From Nocardia puris (GTDB lineage: Bacteria > Actinomycetota > Actinomycetes > Mycobacteriales > Mycobacteriaceae), in contig NZ_QNRE01000003.1 of assembly GCF_003315035.1 (NCBI RefSeq), positions 248,001-312,000 on the forward strand: a DNA stretch of 64,000 bases, written 5' to 3'. The notes under the pieces were generated by a model. It made no database searches. It was not told the DNA's origin and saw only the letters and a list, made by a program, of their open reading frames with translations. Shown here one piece after another: positions 8,963 to 17,583 of this stretch (position 1 is its first letter; the number at the start of each line of letters is the position of its first letter). Both the position numbers and the translations under genes were made by a program.

Positions 8963-9933
8963 GCCGCACCCCCGAGCACTTCCCGCCGGGCACGCGGGCT
9001 CACCGCCAGCGTCGCCAGATCCGCGAGCAGGTACACGGCGAGTCCGAGCGCCGCCATCAGCACCGCGGCCGACTGCACGAACGGGAAGTCCCGCGCGGCG
9101 ATCGCGCGCAAGAGTTCCTGGGAGAGACCGGGATAGGCGAACAGCGTCTCCACCACCGCCACGCCGCCGATCAACCCCACGATCGATCCGGCGACCGGAT
9201 GGATCGAGGCCGACACGGCGTTGGGCGCGACATGCCGGGCCAGCAGGCGCCATCCGCCCACCCCGTTCGACCGCACGGCCGTGATGTAGGGGCTCGCCAT
9301 CACATCGGCGGTCTGCGCGCGCACCACCCGCACCGGGTGCGGCGCCAGCCCGATCAGCAGGCACAGCACCGGCAGCACCAGGATCTCCGGCCGCTCCCAC
9401 GGACTCGTCCCGGTCGGCAACAGCGACACCGCGGGCAGCAGATGCAACGTCAGCGACACCGTCGCCACCAGGATCACCCCGGAGACGAAGGAGGGCAACG
9501 ACTCCGCGACGAGGGCGAGCGAACTCACCGCGCGGTCGGTGCGCGATCCGGCACGCGAGCCCGCCAGCAACCCGAGCGCGAGCGCGAGCGGGATCAGCAG
9601 CGCGGCCGTGATCGCCGCCAGCACCACGGAATTGCCGAGGCGGCCGAGCAGCACCTCGCGCACCGGCCGCCCCGACAGCAGCGAATCGCCGAGGTCGCCG
9701 CGCACGAAATCGCCGGTCCACTCCGCGAATCGGACCGGCGCGGGCCGGTCGAGCCCGAGTTCGGCGCGTTTGGCCGCGAGCTGTTCGGCCGTCGGCTGAC
9801 CGCCGCCGTGGCGGCTCAACGCCACGGCGGCGGCATCGGAATCCAGCAGCTCGAACAGGCCGAACACCACCAGCGCGACCGCGAACAGCACCGCGATCGC
9901 GCCGCCGACGCGGCGCAGCAGATAGCGGATCAC
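8959..9933 (-). CDS. ABC transporter permease, DppB/NikB type
   Basis: The GTG at 9933 gives 324 residues beginning VIRYLLRRVGGAIAVLF, the classic first membrane segment of DppB-type permeases. It starts ten bases after the stop of the binding-protein gene, with GGAG just upstream. About six membrane segments are visible. The conserved extracytoplasmic region after the first segment (LGLDRPAPVRFAEW, GDLGDSLLSGRPV) and the coupling-helix region (PYITAVRSNGV) are typical. It would pair with the permease half of the fused downstream protein to form the channel. Confidence 0.9.
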   Translation of the reverse strand: MIRYLLRRVGGAIAVLFAVALVVFGLFELLDSDAAAVALSRHGGGQPTAEQLAAKRAELGLDRPAPVRFAEWTGDFVRGDLGDSLLSGRPVREVLLGRLGNSVVLAAITAALLIPLALALGLLAGSRAGSRTDRAVSSLALVAESLPSFVSGVILVATVSLTLHLLPAVSLLPTGTSPWERPEILVLPVLCLLIGLAPHPVRVVRAQTADVMASPYITAVRSNGVGGWRLLARHVAPNAVSASIHPVAGSIVGLIGGVAVVETLFAYPGLSQELLRAIAARDFPFVQSAAVLMAALGLAVYLLADLATLAVSPRARREVLGGAA

Positions 9934-9943
9934 CGCGAGACCG

Positions 9944-11530
9944 CTACTCCGCCAACCAGGTGGTGGTGAAGTTCGCCCAGTCGTCGGTGCCCGGCACGCC
10001 GTCGCGCACGCCCTGCACGCGGACGTGCGCGACATCGGGACGCTTGGCGAAGCTGTGCAGGATGTAGCCGCCCTCGTTCCAGAGTTCTTCCTGGAGTTCG
10101 AAATACAGCTGCCTGCGGCGCTCCTGGTTCATCTCCGCGCGGGCGGCCGCGAACGTGGCGTCCCACGCCGGGCGGCGCCAGCCGGAGTCGTTGCTGGGCG
10201 AATCGCTGGTCATCGTCTGGCCGTAGAAGTAGTCCAGACTGTAGTTCCACCAACCGATGTGGGAGAGCGGCGCTGTGCCCACCACCTCGGTGAAATAGGT
10301 GTCGGCAGGCACGGTTTCGAGCCGGATGGTGATGCCCGCGGCCTTGGCGTGCTCGGCGAACAGCGTCGCGGACTCGACCATGCCGGGGATCGCGTCGGCC
10401 GTCGGCAGCGTGACGGTCAGGTTCTCCCGCCCCGCCTCCCGCAGCAACTGGCGCGCCCGCTCCGGATCGTAAGTCCGTTGCGGCAGTTGGTCGTTGTAGA
10501 ACGGCGCGCCCTTGCCGTAGATGTCGTTGCCGACCTAGCCGAAGCCGTAGTACACCGCCTCGACCATGGCCTCGCGGTCCACAGCCAGCCGCATCGCCTG
10601 GCGCACCCGCACGTCGTCGAAGGGCGCCACGTCCACCCGCATCTGGAAGGCGCCCATCAGGCCCGCGGGCGGGGTGACGACCTGCGCGTTCGGATCGTTC
10701 GCCAGCGTGTGCGCCTGCAGGTAGGACATCTCGTGCGCGGTGTCGGCCGCACCGGAGAGGAAGGCGTTCATGCGCGCTTCGGTCTCGGCGATCTGGATGA
10801 TCTCCACCTCGTCCAGGTGGACCGGGCCGTCCCAGTACTTCTCGTTGCGGCGCAACAGGGTCCGGTCACCCGGCGACCAGTTCGCCAGCGCGAACGGCCC
10901 CGTGCCGACGGGCAGCGTGTTCCGGTCGAACACCGTGGTGCCGTCCTTGATCACGTAGCAGTACCACCCGGCCAGCACCGAACCGAAGTCCGCGATCGGC
11001 GTCTTCATCGCCACCACCACGCCGAGGTCGCCGTCGGCGCGGGTGCGCGACATGTCGACCACGGCCAGGTCGCCGGAGGAGGGCCGCGCCGGGTCGAGCA
11101 TCCGCTCGAAGCTCCACAGCACATCGCGCGCGGTGAGCGGGCTGCCGTCGCTGAACACCACGCCGGGGCGCAGGGTGATGCGCCATTCGCTGCCGTCGGC
11201 GTTGGGTTCGAGCGCGCTGGCCAGGCGAAAGCGCAGGGTGAGGTCGTTGTTGTAGGCGACGAGTTTGTCCCACACGTTCTTGCTCACCGCACCGCCCGCG
11301 GAGCTGCCCGCCAGGTGCGGGTCCAGCACGTCCACGCTGGCGGCGCGTCCGGCGATCGCGGCGCGCAACCGGCCGCCCGCGCGCGGTGGACCGCCCTGGG
11401 GCCCGGTGCCGCCGTCACCGCAGCCGGTGAGCGTGAGCGCGCCGGTCGCGAGCAGCCCCAGTGCGCCCGCGCTGCGCAGCAGCATCTCCCGGCGGCCGAG
11501 TGTCCGCCGGTGTCGTATCGAGTTGTCCAT
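9944..11530 (-). pseudogene. Family-5 solute-binding lipoprotein with in-frame amber stop
   Basis: This is the extracellular binding protein of the ABC operon (SBP_bac_5, peptide/nickel type). It starts best at ATG 11530, where GAGG lies six bases upstream. The N-terminus carries RRTLGRREMLLRSAG and a lipobox LTGC, so export and lipid anchoring are expected. The frame is interrupted by TAG at 10537-10535, in VYYGFG-stop-VGNDIYGKG, then continues without shift to the TAG at 9944. A single C-to-T change of CAG (Gln) would explain it. Without suppression the product ends after about two thirds of its length and should not bind ligand. A sequencing error or a recent null mutation are both possible. 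Confidence 0.85.
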
Positions 11531-11566
11531 CGCCATCCTCGTGGAGTCGTCCCGGTGCCGGCCGAC

Positions 11567-11718
11567 GCAGGTGTCCTGGCTCCCGGATCGACGCTCCCCA
11601 CCGGCCTTCCAACCCGGGCAGGTCGTGGCCGTACTGCGGCGGTTCGCTCCTCGGTGACAGTTGCGGGACAGCCCCGGATTCGCACCGGTGTTCCCTGCGT
11701 CGAGGCCAGACCCTACCG
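11567..11718 (-). promoter_or_regulatory. Cobalamin (B12) riboswitch
   Basis: Read on the minus strand, the RNA contains the hallmark core GGTGCGAATCCGGGGCTGTC immediately followed by CCGCAACTGT (about 11690-11650). It ends with the B12-box-like GAGCCAGGACACCTGC (11582-11567). These elements, their order and their spacing are those of adenosylcobalamin-class riboswitches. The element ends about 35 bases before the binding-protein start codon, and no obvious intrinsic terminator lies in between. Control of ribosome access is therefore the likely mechanism. Ligand binding should lower expression of the ABC uptake operon. End points are approximate. Confidence 0.88.
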
Positions 11719-11871
11719 CCCCGAGAAGCGGGCGCGGGCGGGCTCGTCGGCGAACGGCCCGGTCAGGGGGTCAGCTGGGGCACGAACGGCGAATCGGCGG
11801 AAAAGTGTAGCCGGTGGCCGTGCAGGACGGTGAACTCCACTGAGTCGCAGAAGTTTTGGCACTATCGGTAC

Positions 11872-12594
11872 ATGTTCTACTTCGACGGCGCGCGCGGCCG
11901 GATGCACTATCGGCGGTGGCCGGTCGACAACGCGGTGGCCACGGCGGCACTCCTGCCGGGGCTCGGTCAGCACAGCGGGCACTACCACCGATTCGCCCGG
12001 AGTCTGGGGGCGGCGGGCATCCGGCTGTGGGCCCTGGACACCTTCGGGCACGGGCTCAGCGAGGGCGATCCCCTGCACCCGGGCACGCTGGCCGAACTGG
12101 TGGCCGACGCGACCGCGTTCCTGGACCGGGTGCGTGCCGAAGCGGCGGGCCCGCTGGTGCTGATGGGGCATTCGCTCGGCGCCGTCACGGCGCTCGGGAC
12201 GCTCGGCGCCGCCGTCCCCGACATCAGCGCGGGCACCGATCTGAACACCGTCGAGGCCAGCTATCCGCTCACGCCGAGCGTGCCGCACGAGGCGTTGGCG
12301 GGGCTCGTGCTGTCCGGCGTGCCGCGCCGGGCGCTCGGCGGCGGACGCCCCGATGCGCCGGGTACACCGCTGCCGTCGACGCTGCCGATCCTGGCGGTGC
12401 ACGGCACCGACGACCGCCGCGCGCCGGTGGAGGCGATGCGCGAATGGGCCGGGCGGCACCCGTGGGCGCGCTGGCACGAATACGCCGACACGGGCCACGA
12501 CGTGCTGCACGAACCCCGCTACGCCGAGGTGACGGCCGATGTCGTCGCCTGGCTGCTGGAGCGGGCGCACAGCGCGGCGGCAGCTTCGCGCTAG
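11872..12594 (+). CDS. Alpha/beta hydrolase, lysophospholipase-like
   Basis: This 240-residue serine hydrolase has the nucleophile elbow GHSLG near residue 100, an acid residue in HGTDDRRAP and the catalytic His in DTGHDVLHE. The N-terminal MFYFDGARGRMHYRRWP and the LPGLGQHSGHY oxyanion region match the monoacylglycerol lipase/lysophospholipase group. It probably cleaves a lipid ester in the cytoplasm. The ATG at 11872 has no good ribosome site. A GTG at 11830 with AGGA upstream would add 14 residues and is a serious alternative. It is divergent from the riboswitch operon. Confidence 0.82.
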   Translation: MFYFDGARGRMHYRRWPVDNAVATAALLPGLGQHSGHYHRFARSLGAAGIRLWALDTFGHGLSEGDPLHPGTLAELVADATAFLDRVRAEAAGPLVLMGHSLGAVTALGTLGAAVPDISAGTDLNTVEASYPLTPSVPHEALAGLVLSGVPRRALGGGRPDAPGTPLPSTLPILAVHGTDDRRAPVEAMREWAGRHPWARWHEYADTGHDVLHEPRYAEVTADVVAWLLERAHSAAAASR

Positions 12595-12908
12595 TCCGTG
12601 ACACACTTCACAAATCCGGCCGAGCCCGCCCGGCGCCACGATCGGGCGGGCCTGGGTTCCCCGCGTGTCGACTTCCTCGGCCGTTGGTGTTTTACGACAA
12701 AGGCGACATCGGCGGGGGACAACGCGCCCGGGTACCTGCTTAAAATTGCGGGGACCATCGGCCCCCGGGGAGTGACCGGCCGGGCCGGTGCGCGCGGCGA
12801 CGGTGTGCTCGCGCGCGGTGGAGCAGGCGCCGCCGTGGGGTCGGCGCGGCGCGGGAGAACCGAGTACGGCCGCGGGGCACGCGGCACGATGAGGAAGGGG
12901 GACGGTCG
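12595..12908. other. Intergenic region before ESX module 1
   Basis: These 314 bases hold a hairpin at 12624-12651 just after the hydrolase gene. An AT-richer patch near 12739-12747 (CTTAAAATT) may contribute to a promoter for the following ESX module. No convincing reading frame or RNA gene is seen. Confidence 0.5.
12624..12651 (+). terminator. Hairpin after hydrolase gene
   Basis: The repeat GCCCGCCCG (12624-12632) pairs with CGGGCGGGC (12643-12651) around a 10-base loop. There is no T tract, so termination is inferred from position only. Confidence 0.5.
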
Positions 12909-13289
12909 ATGCGGCCACAGGTCACGAACCTGAATCAGGCTGTCGACGAGGGCAGGCTCTGGATCGACGATGTACTCGTCGCGGACGGCGCGCACGAACG
13001 GTGCGCGCGCCGCTACGAACAGCTGGCCGATCAGGTGGAGGCCCAGATCCACGGGCTCACGGCCGCCACCTCGCTGCCGGGGTTCGGCGGATTCGCCTCC
13101 GGTGACGCGCTGCGCGCCGGCTTCGAGGGCAAGGCGGGCGAGGCGATCACCCGGCTGCGGGCCTACGCCGACTCCGCGCGCGAGCTCGCGGCGACCTTCC
13201 GCGCCGCCGCGGCCGCCTACAGCGCGGCCGACGACGGGCTGGCCGCGGCCGTCGCCGAGGTGGACGCGGCGGGGGTGGCCCATGCCTGA
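12909..13289 (+). CDS. Small helical ESX-associated protein (module 1)
   Basis: This 126-residue, all-helical-looking protein has no signal peptide. Its central part (LPGFGGFASGDALRAGFEGKAGEAI) aligns by eye with the 129-residue protein encoded at 62066-62455 (LSGFGTLPSAEALRSKFANKA). Both lie immediately before a larger proline-rich protein and an EspG-family gene. Its size and position suggest the small partner of a type VII secreted pair, comparable to PE or WXG100 proteins, though no clean WXG motif is present. The stop overlaps the next start by eight bases, indicating translational coupling. Confidence 0.75.
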   Translation: MRPQVTNLNQAVDEGRLWIDDVLVADGAHERCARRYEQLADQVEAQIHGLTAATSLPGFGGFASGDALRAGFEGKAGEAITRLRAYADSARELAATFRAAAAAYSAADDGLAAAVAEVDAAGVAHA

Positions 13290-14568
13290 TCTGCCCCGCA
13301 CCGATCCGGCGTACGCGCCGACCGTCGAGGTGTTCGACCACCTCCAGCAGCGCGAGATCCATCAGAAGGTGCAACTGCTCGACCCGGTCGCGCTGCACGC
13401 GGGCAGCCAGGCGTGGCAGGGCTCGGCGACCGGGCTCACCGACGCGGTGGCGCAGGCGCACACCGAGATCCGCGCGCTCATCGCCGACGGCTGGCGGGGC
13501 GGTGCGGCGGGCGCGGCCGCCGACGCGGTCCGCGATTTCGAACAGCACGGCCAGCGGTTGGCCGATGTGTTCGCCGCCGTCGCCCAGCGGCTCGGCCAGG
13601 CGGGCGACGCGGCCGAGGCGCTGCGCGCCGCCATCGGCGTCGGCGAGCAGACCGAGGCGGATCTGTCCTCGGCACTGCTGGATCCGACCCAGGCCACCGC
13701 CATCGTCGCCACCCAGAAGGCCGCCGAGCACGACCGGCAGGATGTGGTGCAGGCGATGGACAGCATCTACACCAACGTGTTCCTCGGCGCGGGCACCGGC
13801 GTGCCCGCCTTCCCCGACGCCCCCGCGGGCATCGGCGCCCCGGGTTCGGGCACGCCCGCACCGGGCATCCAGATCACCACCACCGTTGACCCGTCGGGAA
13901 CGCCTGTCTCCCAACCGGTTTCGAACGTCGTGTCCGCGCCGCAGGCCGAGACGCCCGGCGCGACCGAGCCGGAGCAGGCCGAGGAACCGCAGCCGGAGCG
14001 GGAGCCCGAGGCGTCCACCGTGCCCGCGAGCACCACGCCCGCCGCCGTGCTCCCCACGATCCCGGGCGGCACCGACACCGCGCCCGCCGTGGCCAAACCG
14101 GTGCCGGTCGCGGCCGACACCGCGTCCGCAGCGGCCGCGCCGCAGGATCGCGCGGTCCGTCCTGTCGCGGGCGCGCCGGTCACCGCCGCACCGGCGGCCA
14201 CGGTGCCCGCGGCGACGGTGCCCACCACCACGACTTCGCCCGCGTCCGCCGACGACGAGCGCAAGCGCGAGGAGCGCCGCCGCGAGACCAACGCGGGCGA
14301 CGCCGCCGTCACCGGCATGGGCGCGGGCGCCGTCGGCGGGCTCATGGGTGGCGCGCTGGCCGCCGCCGACACCACCCGGCAGGGGTCGAGCGTCGCGGCG
14401 AACGCGTCACGCCCCGCGCGTCCGGAGGAGGACGAGGACGACGACGATCTGCTCTGGGAGGACGACGATCTCACCTTCCTGGAGCCCGGCGAGGAGAACA
14501 GCGAGCTGATCGGCGAACTCGATCCGACGACGCCCCCGGTGGTCGGTGAATGGACCGAGCTGGAGTGA
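13282..14568 (+). CDS. Large proline-rich ESX substrate-like protein (module 1)
   Basis: The ATG at 13282, overlapping the preceding gene, gives 428 residues. Residues about 1-175 are helical and contain a WXG-like turn (DGWRGGAAGAAADAV), as in PPE/EspB-type substrates. Residues about 180-330 are Pro/Ala/Thr-rich and disordered. A Gly/Ala hydrophobic segment follows (GMGAGAVGGLMGGALAA), and the C-terminus is acidic (EEDEDDDDLLWEDDDLTFLEPG). It is probably secreted as a folded pair with the small preceding protein, guided by the EspG chaperone encoded next. Its extracellular role is unknown. Confidence 0.78.
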   Translation: MPDLPRTDPAYAPTVEVFDHLQQREIHQKVQLLDPVALHAGSQAWQGSATGLTDAVAQAHTEIRALIADGWRGGAAGAAADAVRDFEQHGQRLADVFAAVAQRLGQAGDAAEALRAAIGVGEQTEADLSSALLDPTQATAIVATQKAAEHDRQDVVQAMDSIYTNVFLGAGTGVPAFPDAPAGIGAPGSGTPAPGIQITTTVDPSGTPVSQPVSNVVSAPQAETPGATEPEQAEEPQPEREPEASTVPASTTPAAVLPTIPGGTDTAPAVAKPVPVAADTASAAAAPQDRAVRPVAGAPVTAAPAATVPAATVPTTTTSPASADDERKREERRRETNAGDAAVTGMGAGAVGGLMGGALAAADTTRQGSSVAANASRPARPEEDEDDDDLLWEDDDLTFLEPGEENSELIGELDPTTPPVVGEWTELE

Positions 14569-15422
14569 ACTGGACGCTGACCCCGGACCAGTTCGCCATG
14601 GCCTGGGAGCGCACCGACGGGGACCGCGTGCCCTACCCGCTGGCCGTCCGGCTCTCGGCGCGCGACTCCGATGAACGCGCCGCGCAACTGCCCGAACTGC
14701 ACCGCTGGTGCGAGCACACGCTCGACGCCGATCTGGAGGCCGCGCTGCGGCTGCTGACCAGGCCCGCGGTGCTGGTGGAGGTGTACGGCGAGCACCGGCG
14801 CACCCTCGGGCCCGCCGTCGCGGACGACGAGTGGTCGGTCGACACAGCGGAATTCGCCATCGGCGCGACCGGTGACGCCGCGGACGACACGGCCGGCGCA
14901 CCCGCCGCCGAGGCGAAGCCGGTGCGCGTGCTGGCGGTGGCGGCCGGCGAGGTGGCCGTGGTCGCGGCGCAGCGCCCCGGTCCGCTGCCCGACCGCGGCG
15001 GCGACGTGCGGCTGTTCGTCGGCAACACCAAGAACCTCGCGGCGCGCATCGTGTCGACCCTGCCCGAACAGCGCCCCGGCACGCTCGGGCGGCTCAGCTC
15101 GCCGCTGTCGCGGGTCAAGGAGGACAGCCGCGATCTGGTGACCGTGCCGGTTTCGGGGCCGTCGGCGCCCGCGCGAATCCGGCGGCTGCTCAACCGTCCG
15201 CGCGACGGCATCGGGCAGATCGTCATCTCGGTGCGGCGCGGTGCGGAAATGCGGCCGTTCGGTGTGCTCTCCTGGATCGACGTCGCCGAGGACGGCCGCT
15301 ACGCGGTGCGCACCGGCGCCGATGTGCACGTGGCCCCGGTGCATGCCGAGGCATTCGCCGCGCACCTGCGGCCGATGCTGGCCGCCGCCGAGCAGGCGAC
15401 AGCGCACGCCGAACGCTGGTAG
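14550..15422 (+). CDS. EspG-family ESX secretion chaperone (module 1)
   Basis: The protein begins NWTLTPDQFAMAWERTDGDRVPYPL, the usual EspG opening, followed by the RLLTRPAVLVEVYGEH strand region and a C-terminal RRGAEMRPFGVLSWIDVAEDGRY segment. EspG proteins bind PE-PPE-like heterodimers in the cytosol and keep them soluble before export by the ESX machine. The listed ATG gives 290 residues. A GTG at 14565 that overlaps the upstream stop as GTGA and starts right at VNWTL is an equally good start. No ESX core genes (EccC, MycP) are in the window, so the secretion machine must be elsewhere. Confidence 0.8.
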   Translation: MDRAGVNWTLTPDQFAMAWERTDGDRVPYPLAVRLSARDSDERAAQLPELHRWCEHTLDADLEAALRLLTRPAVLVEVYGEHRRTLGPAVADDEWSVDTAEFAIGATGDAADDTAGAPAAEAKPVRVLAVAAGEVAVVAAQRPGPLPDRGGDVRLFVGNTKNLAARIVSTLPEQRPGTLGRLSSPLSRVKEDSRDLVTVPVSGPSAPARIRRLLNRPRDGIGQIVISVRRGAEMRPFGVLSWIDVAEDGRYAVRTGADVHVAPVHAEAFAAHLRPMLAAAEQATAHAERW

Positions 15423-15432
15423 ACCTGGACGC

Positions 15433-15957
15433 GTGCCACTCTACGAATTCGAAGGCAAACGGCCGCAGGTCGATCCGACGGCGTTCGTCGCGCCCACCGC
15501 CACCCTCATCGGCGATGTGCGCGTCGAGGCGGGCGCGTCCATCTGGTACGGCGCGGTGCTGCGCGCCGACCTGGCGCCCATCGTCATCGGCGAGCGCGCC
15601 AATATCCAGGACAACGCGGTGCTGCACGTACCGCCGGACGTGCCGATGACCATCGGCGCGGGCGCGACCATCGCGCACAGCGTGGTGTTCCACGGCGCGT
15701 CGGTGGGCGCCGAGGCGATCGTCGGCAACGGCACCACGGTGCTGGACCTGGCGAAGATCGGCGCGGGCAGCATGATCGCCGCCCATTCGCTGGTGCCGCC
15801 GGGCGCCGAGATCCCCGACGGCGTGCTCGCCGCGGGCTCCCCCGCCCAGGTCAAACGCCCCATCGAAGGCACCCAGGCCGAGATGTGGGTCCGCGCCAAC
15901 CCCGGCTTCTACGCCGAACTCGCGCAACGCCATCGCAAGGGGATCACCGAGGTCTGA
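15433..15957 (+). CDS. Gamma-class carbonic anhydrase-like protein
   Basis: The GTG at 15433 gives a 174-residue left-handed beta-helix protein with hexapeptide repeats. The metal-binding histidines expected of the gamma-carbonic anhydrase family are present in NAVLHVPP and in IAHSVVFHG. It could hydrate CO2 as a trimer, although many family members of this length have no proven activity. It follows the EspG gene after ten bases, so it may be co-transcribed without sharing its function. Confidence 0.87.
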   Translation: MPLYEFEGKRPQVDPTAFVAPTATLIGDVRVEAGASIWYGAVLRADLAPIVIGERANIQDNAVLHVPPDVPMTIGAGATIAHSVVFHGASVGAEAIVGNGTTVLDLAKIGAGSMIAAHSLVPPGAEIPDGVLAAGSPAQVKRPIEGTQAEMWVRANPGFYAELAQRHRKGITEV

Positions 15958-16031
15958 TCGACGCCGCCCCGCACGCCGCCGTGGCGACCGGTGACCCGGG
16001 GCGGGCGAATCCGGCTGCGCGCCGGCCCCGT

Positions 16032-16655
16032 TCAGGCGAGCAGCACCGACACTTCCTCGTCGGCGAGCTGGTGGAAGTCCCGGTACGCGGTGCCCACGCC
16101 ACCGAGATCCGGTGGCACCAGCGGGCACACCACCTCGTCGGCCTCGCCCGCCGCCCGATGCACCGCCTCCGACGAGGACACCGGGACGGCGACGACCACG
16201 CGAGCGGGCTGGTGCAGCCGCACCACGCGGCAGGCCACCACCACGGTCGCGCCGGTGGCCATGCCGTCGTCGACGATGATCGCGGTGCGCCCGCCGATCG
16301 GCACCGGGCCGCCGCTCCCGCGCCAGACGGCCAGGCGGCGTTCGAGTTCCGCGCGCTCCAGCCGTTCCACGCGGGCGAGTTCGGCGCGCGACACCCCGGT
16401 GTGCCGGATCACGTCCGGGTTGAGCACGCGCACGCCCTGCTCACCGATCGCGCCCATGGCCAGCTCCGGCTGCCACGGCACGCCCAGCTTGCGCACCAGC
16501 AGGATGTCCAGATCGCCCCCGATGACCGAGCGGACCGCCGCCGCCACCGGCACACCGCCGCGCGGCAGCCCGAGCACCAGCGGCATCGATGCGCGCAGAT
16601 GCTCCAGCCGGGCTCCCAGAACGCGACCGGCCGCCGTGCGATCGGGGTAGGTCAT
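16032..16655 (-). CDS. Phosphoribosyltransferase-domain protein
   Basis: This 207-residue protein contains the PRPP-binding signature TAIIVDDGMATGAT near residues 125-138 and the early PLVLGLPRGGVPVAA loop characteristic of the stand-alone PRTase family often found beside hydrolases. It probably binds phosphoribosyl pyrophosphate, but its acceptor is unknown. It begins eleven bases after the nitrilase gene on the same strand, so the two form an operon. Confidence 0.87.
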   Translation of the reverse strand: MTYPDRTAAGRVLGARLEHLRASMPLVLGLPRGGVPVAAAVRSVIGGDLDILLVRKLGVPWQPELAMGAIGEQGVRVLNPDVIRHTGVSRAELARVERLERAELERRLAVWRGSGGPVPIGGRTAIIVDDGMATGATVVVACRVVRLHQPARVVVAVPVSSSEAVHRAAGEADEVVCPLVPPDLGGVGTAYRDFHQLADEEVSVLLA

Positions 16656-16666
16656 CCACTCCGACG

Positions 16667-17521
16667 CTACTCCGGTGCGCGCTCGGTGATCGCGAATCGC
16701 CGCAAGGCCAGGCTGGGATTGACGGCCCGCACCTCGGCGAGGCGGTCGAGTTCGACGGTCGCGGTGAGCACACCGGGCTCTGCACCGAGTTCGGCGAGCA
16801 CCGCCCCGGTGGGGTCGATGATCATGGACGCGCCCGCGCCGCGCGGGGCGGCCTGGTCGGCGGCCGCGACGTACACCGTGTTCTCGATGGCGCGCGCCCG
16901 CAGCAGGGTGGTCCACTGATCCACCTTGGCGGGACCGGGAATCCACTGCGCGGGCACCAGCAGCGCCTGCGCGCCCGCCGCGGCGAGACGCCGGAATCCT
17001 TCGGGGAAGCGCAGATCGAAGCAGGTCTGGACGCCGAAGGTGACGTCTCCCACGGTGAACACGGGCGGCGCGGTGAGGGCGCCGGGCTCCACCACGTCGG
17101 ATTCGAGGTGGCCGAACGCGTCGTAGAGGTGCACCTTGCGGTAGCTGGTGACGAGGTCGCCGTCCGGCCCGTGCACGAGCAGCGTGTTGCGGATGCGATC
17201 GGCGCCGGGCGCGACCTGTTCGATCATGCCCGCCACCAGGTGGACCCCGAACTCGCGCGCGAGGCCGGCCAGTCCGGTGGCGAACGGCCCGGTGAGCGGC
17301 TCGGCGACGGCGACGACCCGCTCGTCGAGGCGCGTCACGGCGTACATCGAATACTCGGGCGCCGCCACCACCCGGGCGCCGCGGCGCGCCGCCTCGGCGA
17401 CGTGGTCGCGCAGCGCGGCGAGGTTGTCCGCGGGCTCGGTCGTGGGCGCGAACTGCACCACCGCGACCGGCACCTGTGCGGCAAGGTGATTCCGATGCTC
17501 CGGCGCGTCGTTGGGTTGCAT
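16667..17521 (-). CDS. Nitrilase-superfamily carbon-nitrogen hydrolase
   Basis: The ATG at 17521 gives 284 residues with the full Glu-Lys-Cys triad: Glu in APEYSMY, Lys in YRKVHLYDAFG and Cys in QTCFDLRFPEG. The family hydrolyses amides such as omega-amides or N-carbamoyl compounds. The YDAFG and FDLRFPE contexts fit the omega-amidase/Nit branch, but the substrate is not proven. The open frame extends to 17584 without a better start. The gene is divergent from the DEAD-box helicase, with a 62-base gap. Confidence 0.88.
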   Translation of the reverse strand: MQPNDAPEHRNHLAAQVPVAVVQFAPTTEPADNLAALRDHVAEAARRGARVVAAPEYSMYAVTRLDERVVAVAEPLTGPFATGLAGLAREFGVHLVAGMIEQVAPGADRIRNTLLVHGPDGDLVTSYRKVHLYDAFGHLESDVVEPGALTAPPVFTVGDVTFGVQTCFDLRFPEGFRRLAAAGAQALLVPAQWIPGPAKVDQWTTLLRARAIENTVYVAAADQAAPRGAGASMIIDPTGAVLAELGAEPGVLTATVELDRLAEVRAVNPSLALRRFAITERAPE

Positions 17522-17583
17522 GGGTCTCACCGTATTGGCCCCGTGGCCGGAACGGCCACCGCGAGGCAGTAAACTCCTGGTCA

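Noticed and set aside
8963..9721. N-terminal extension of the fused ABC protein to 9721
   Set aside because: The extra residues are an Arg/Gly-rich shadow of the upstream permease; the ATG at 8962 overlaps that permease's stop and starts a normal permease sequence.
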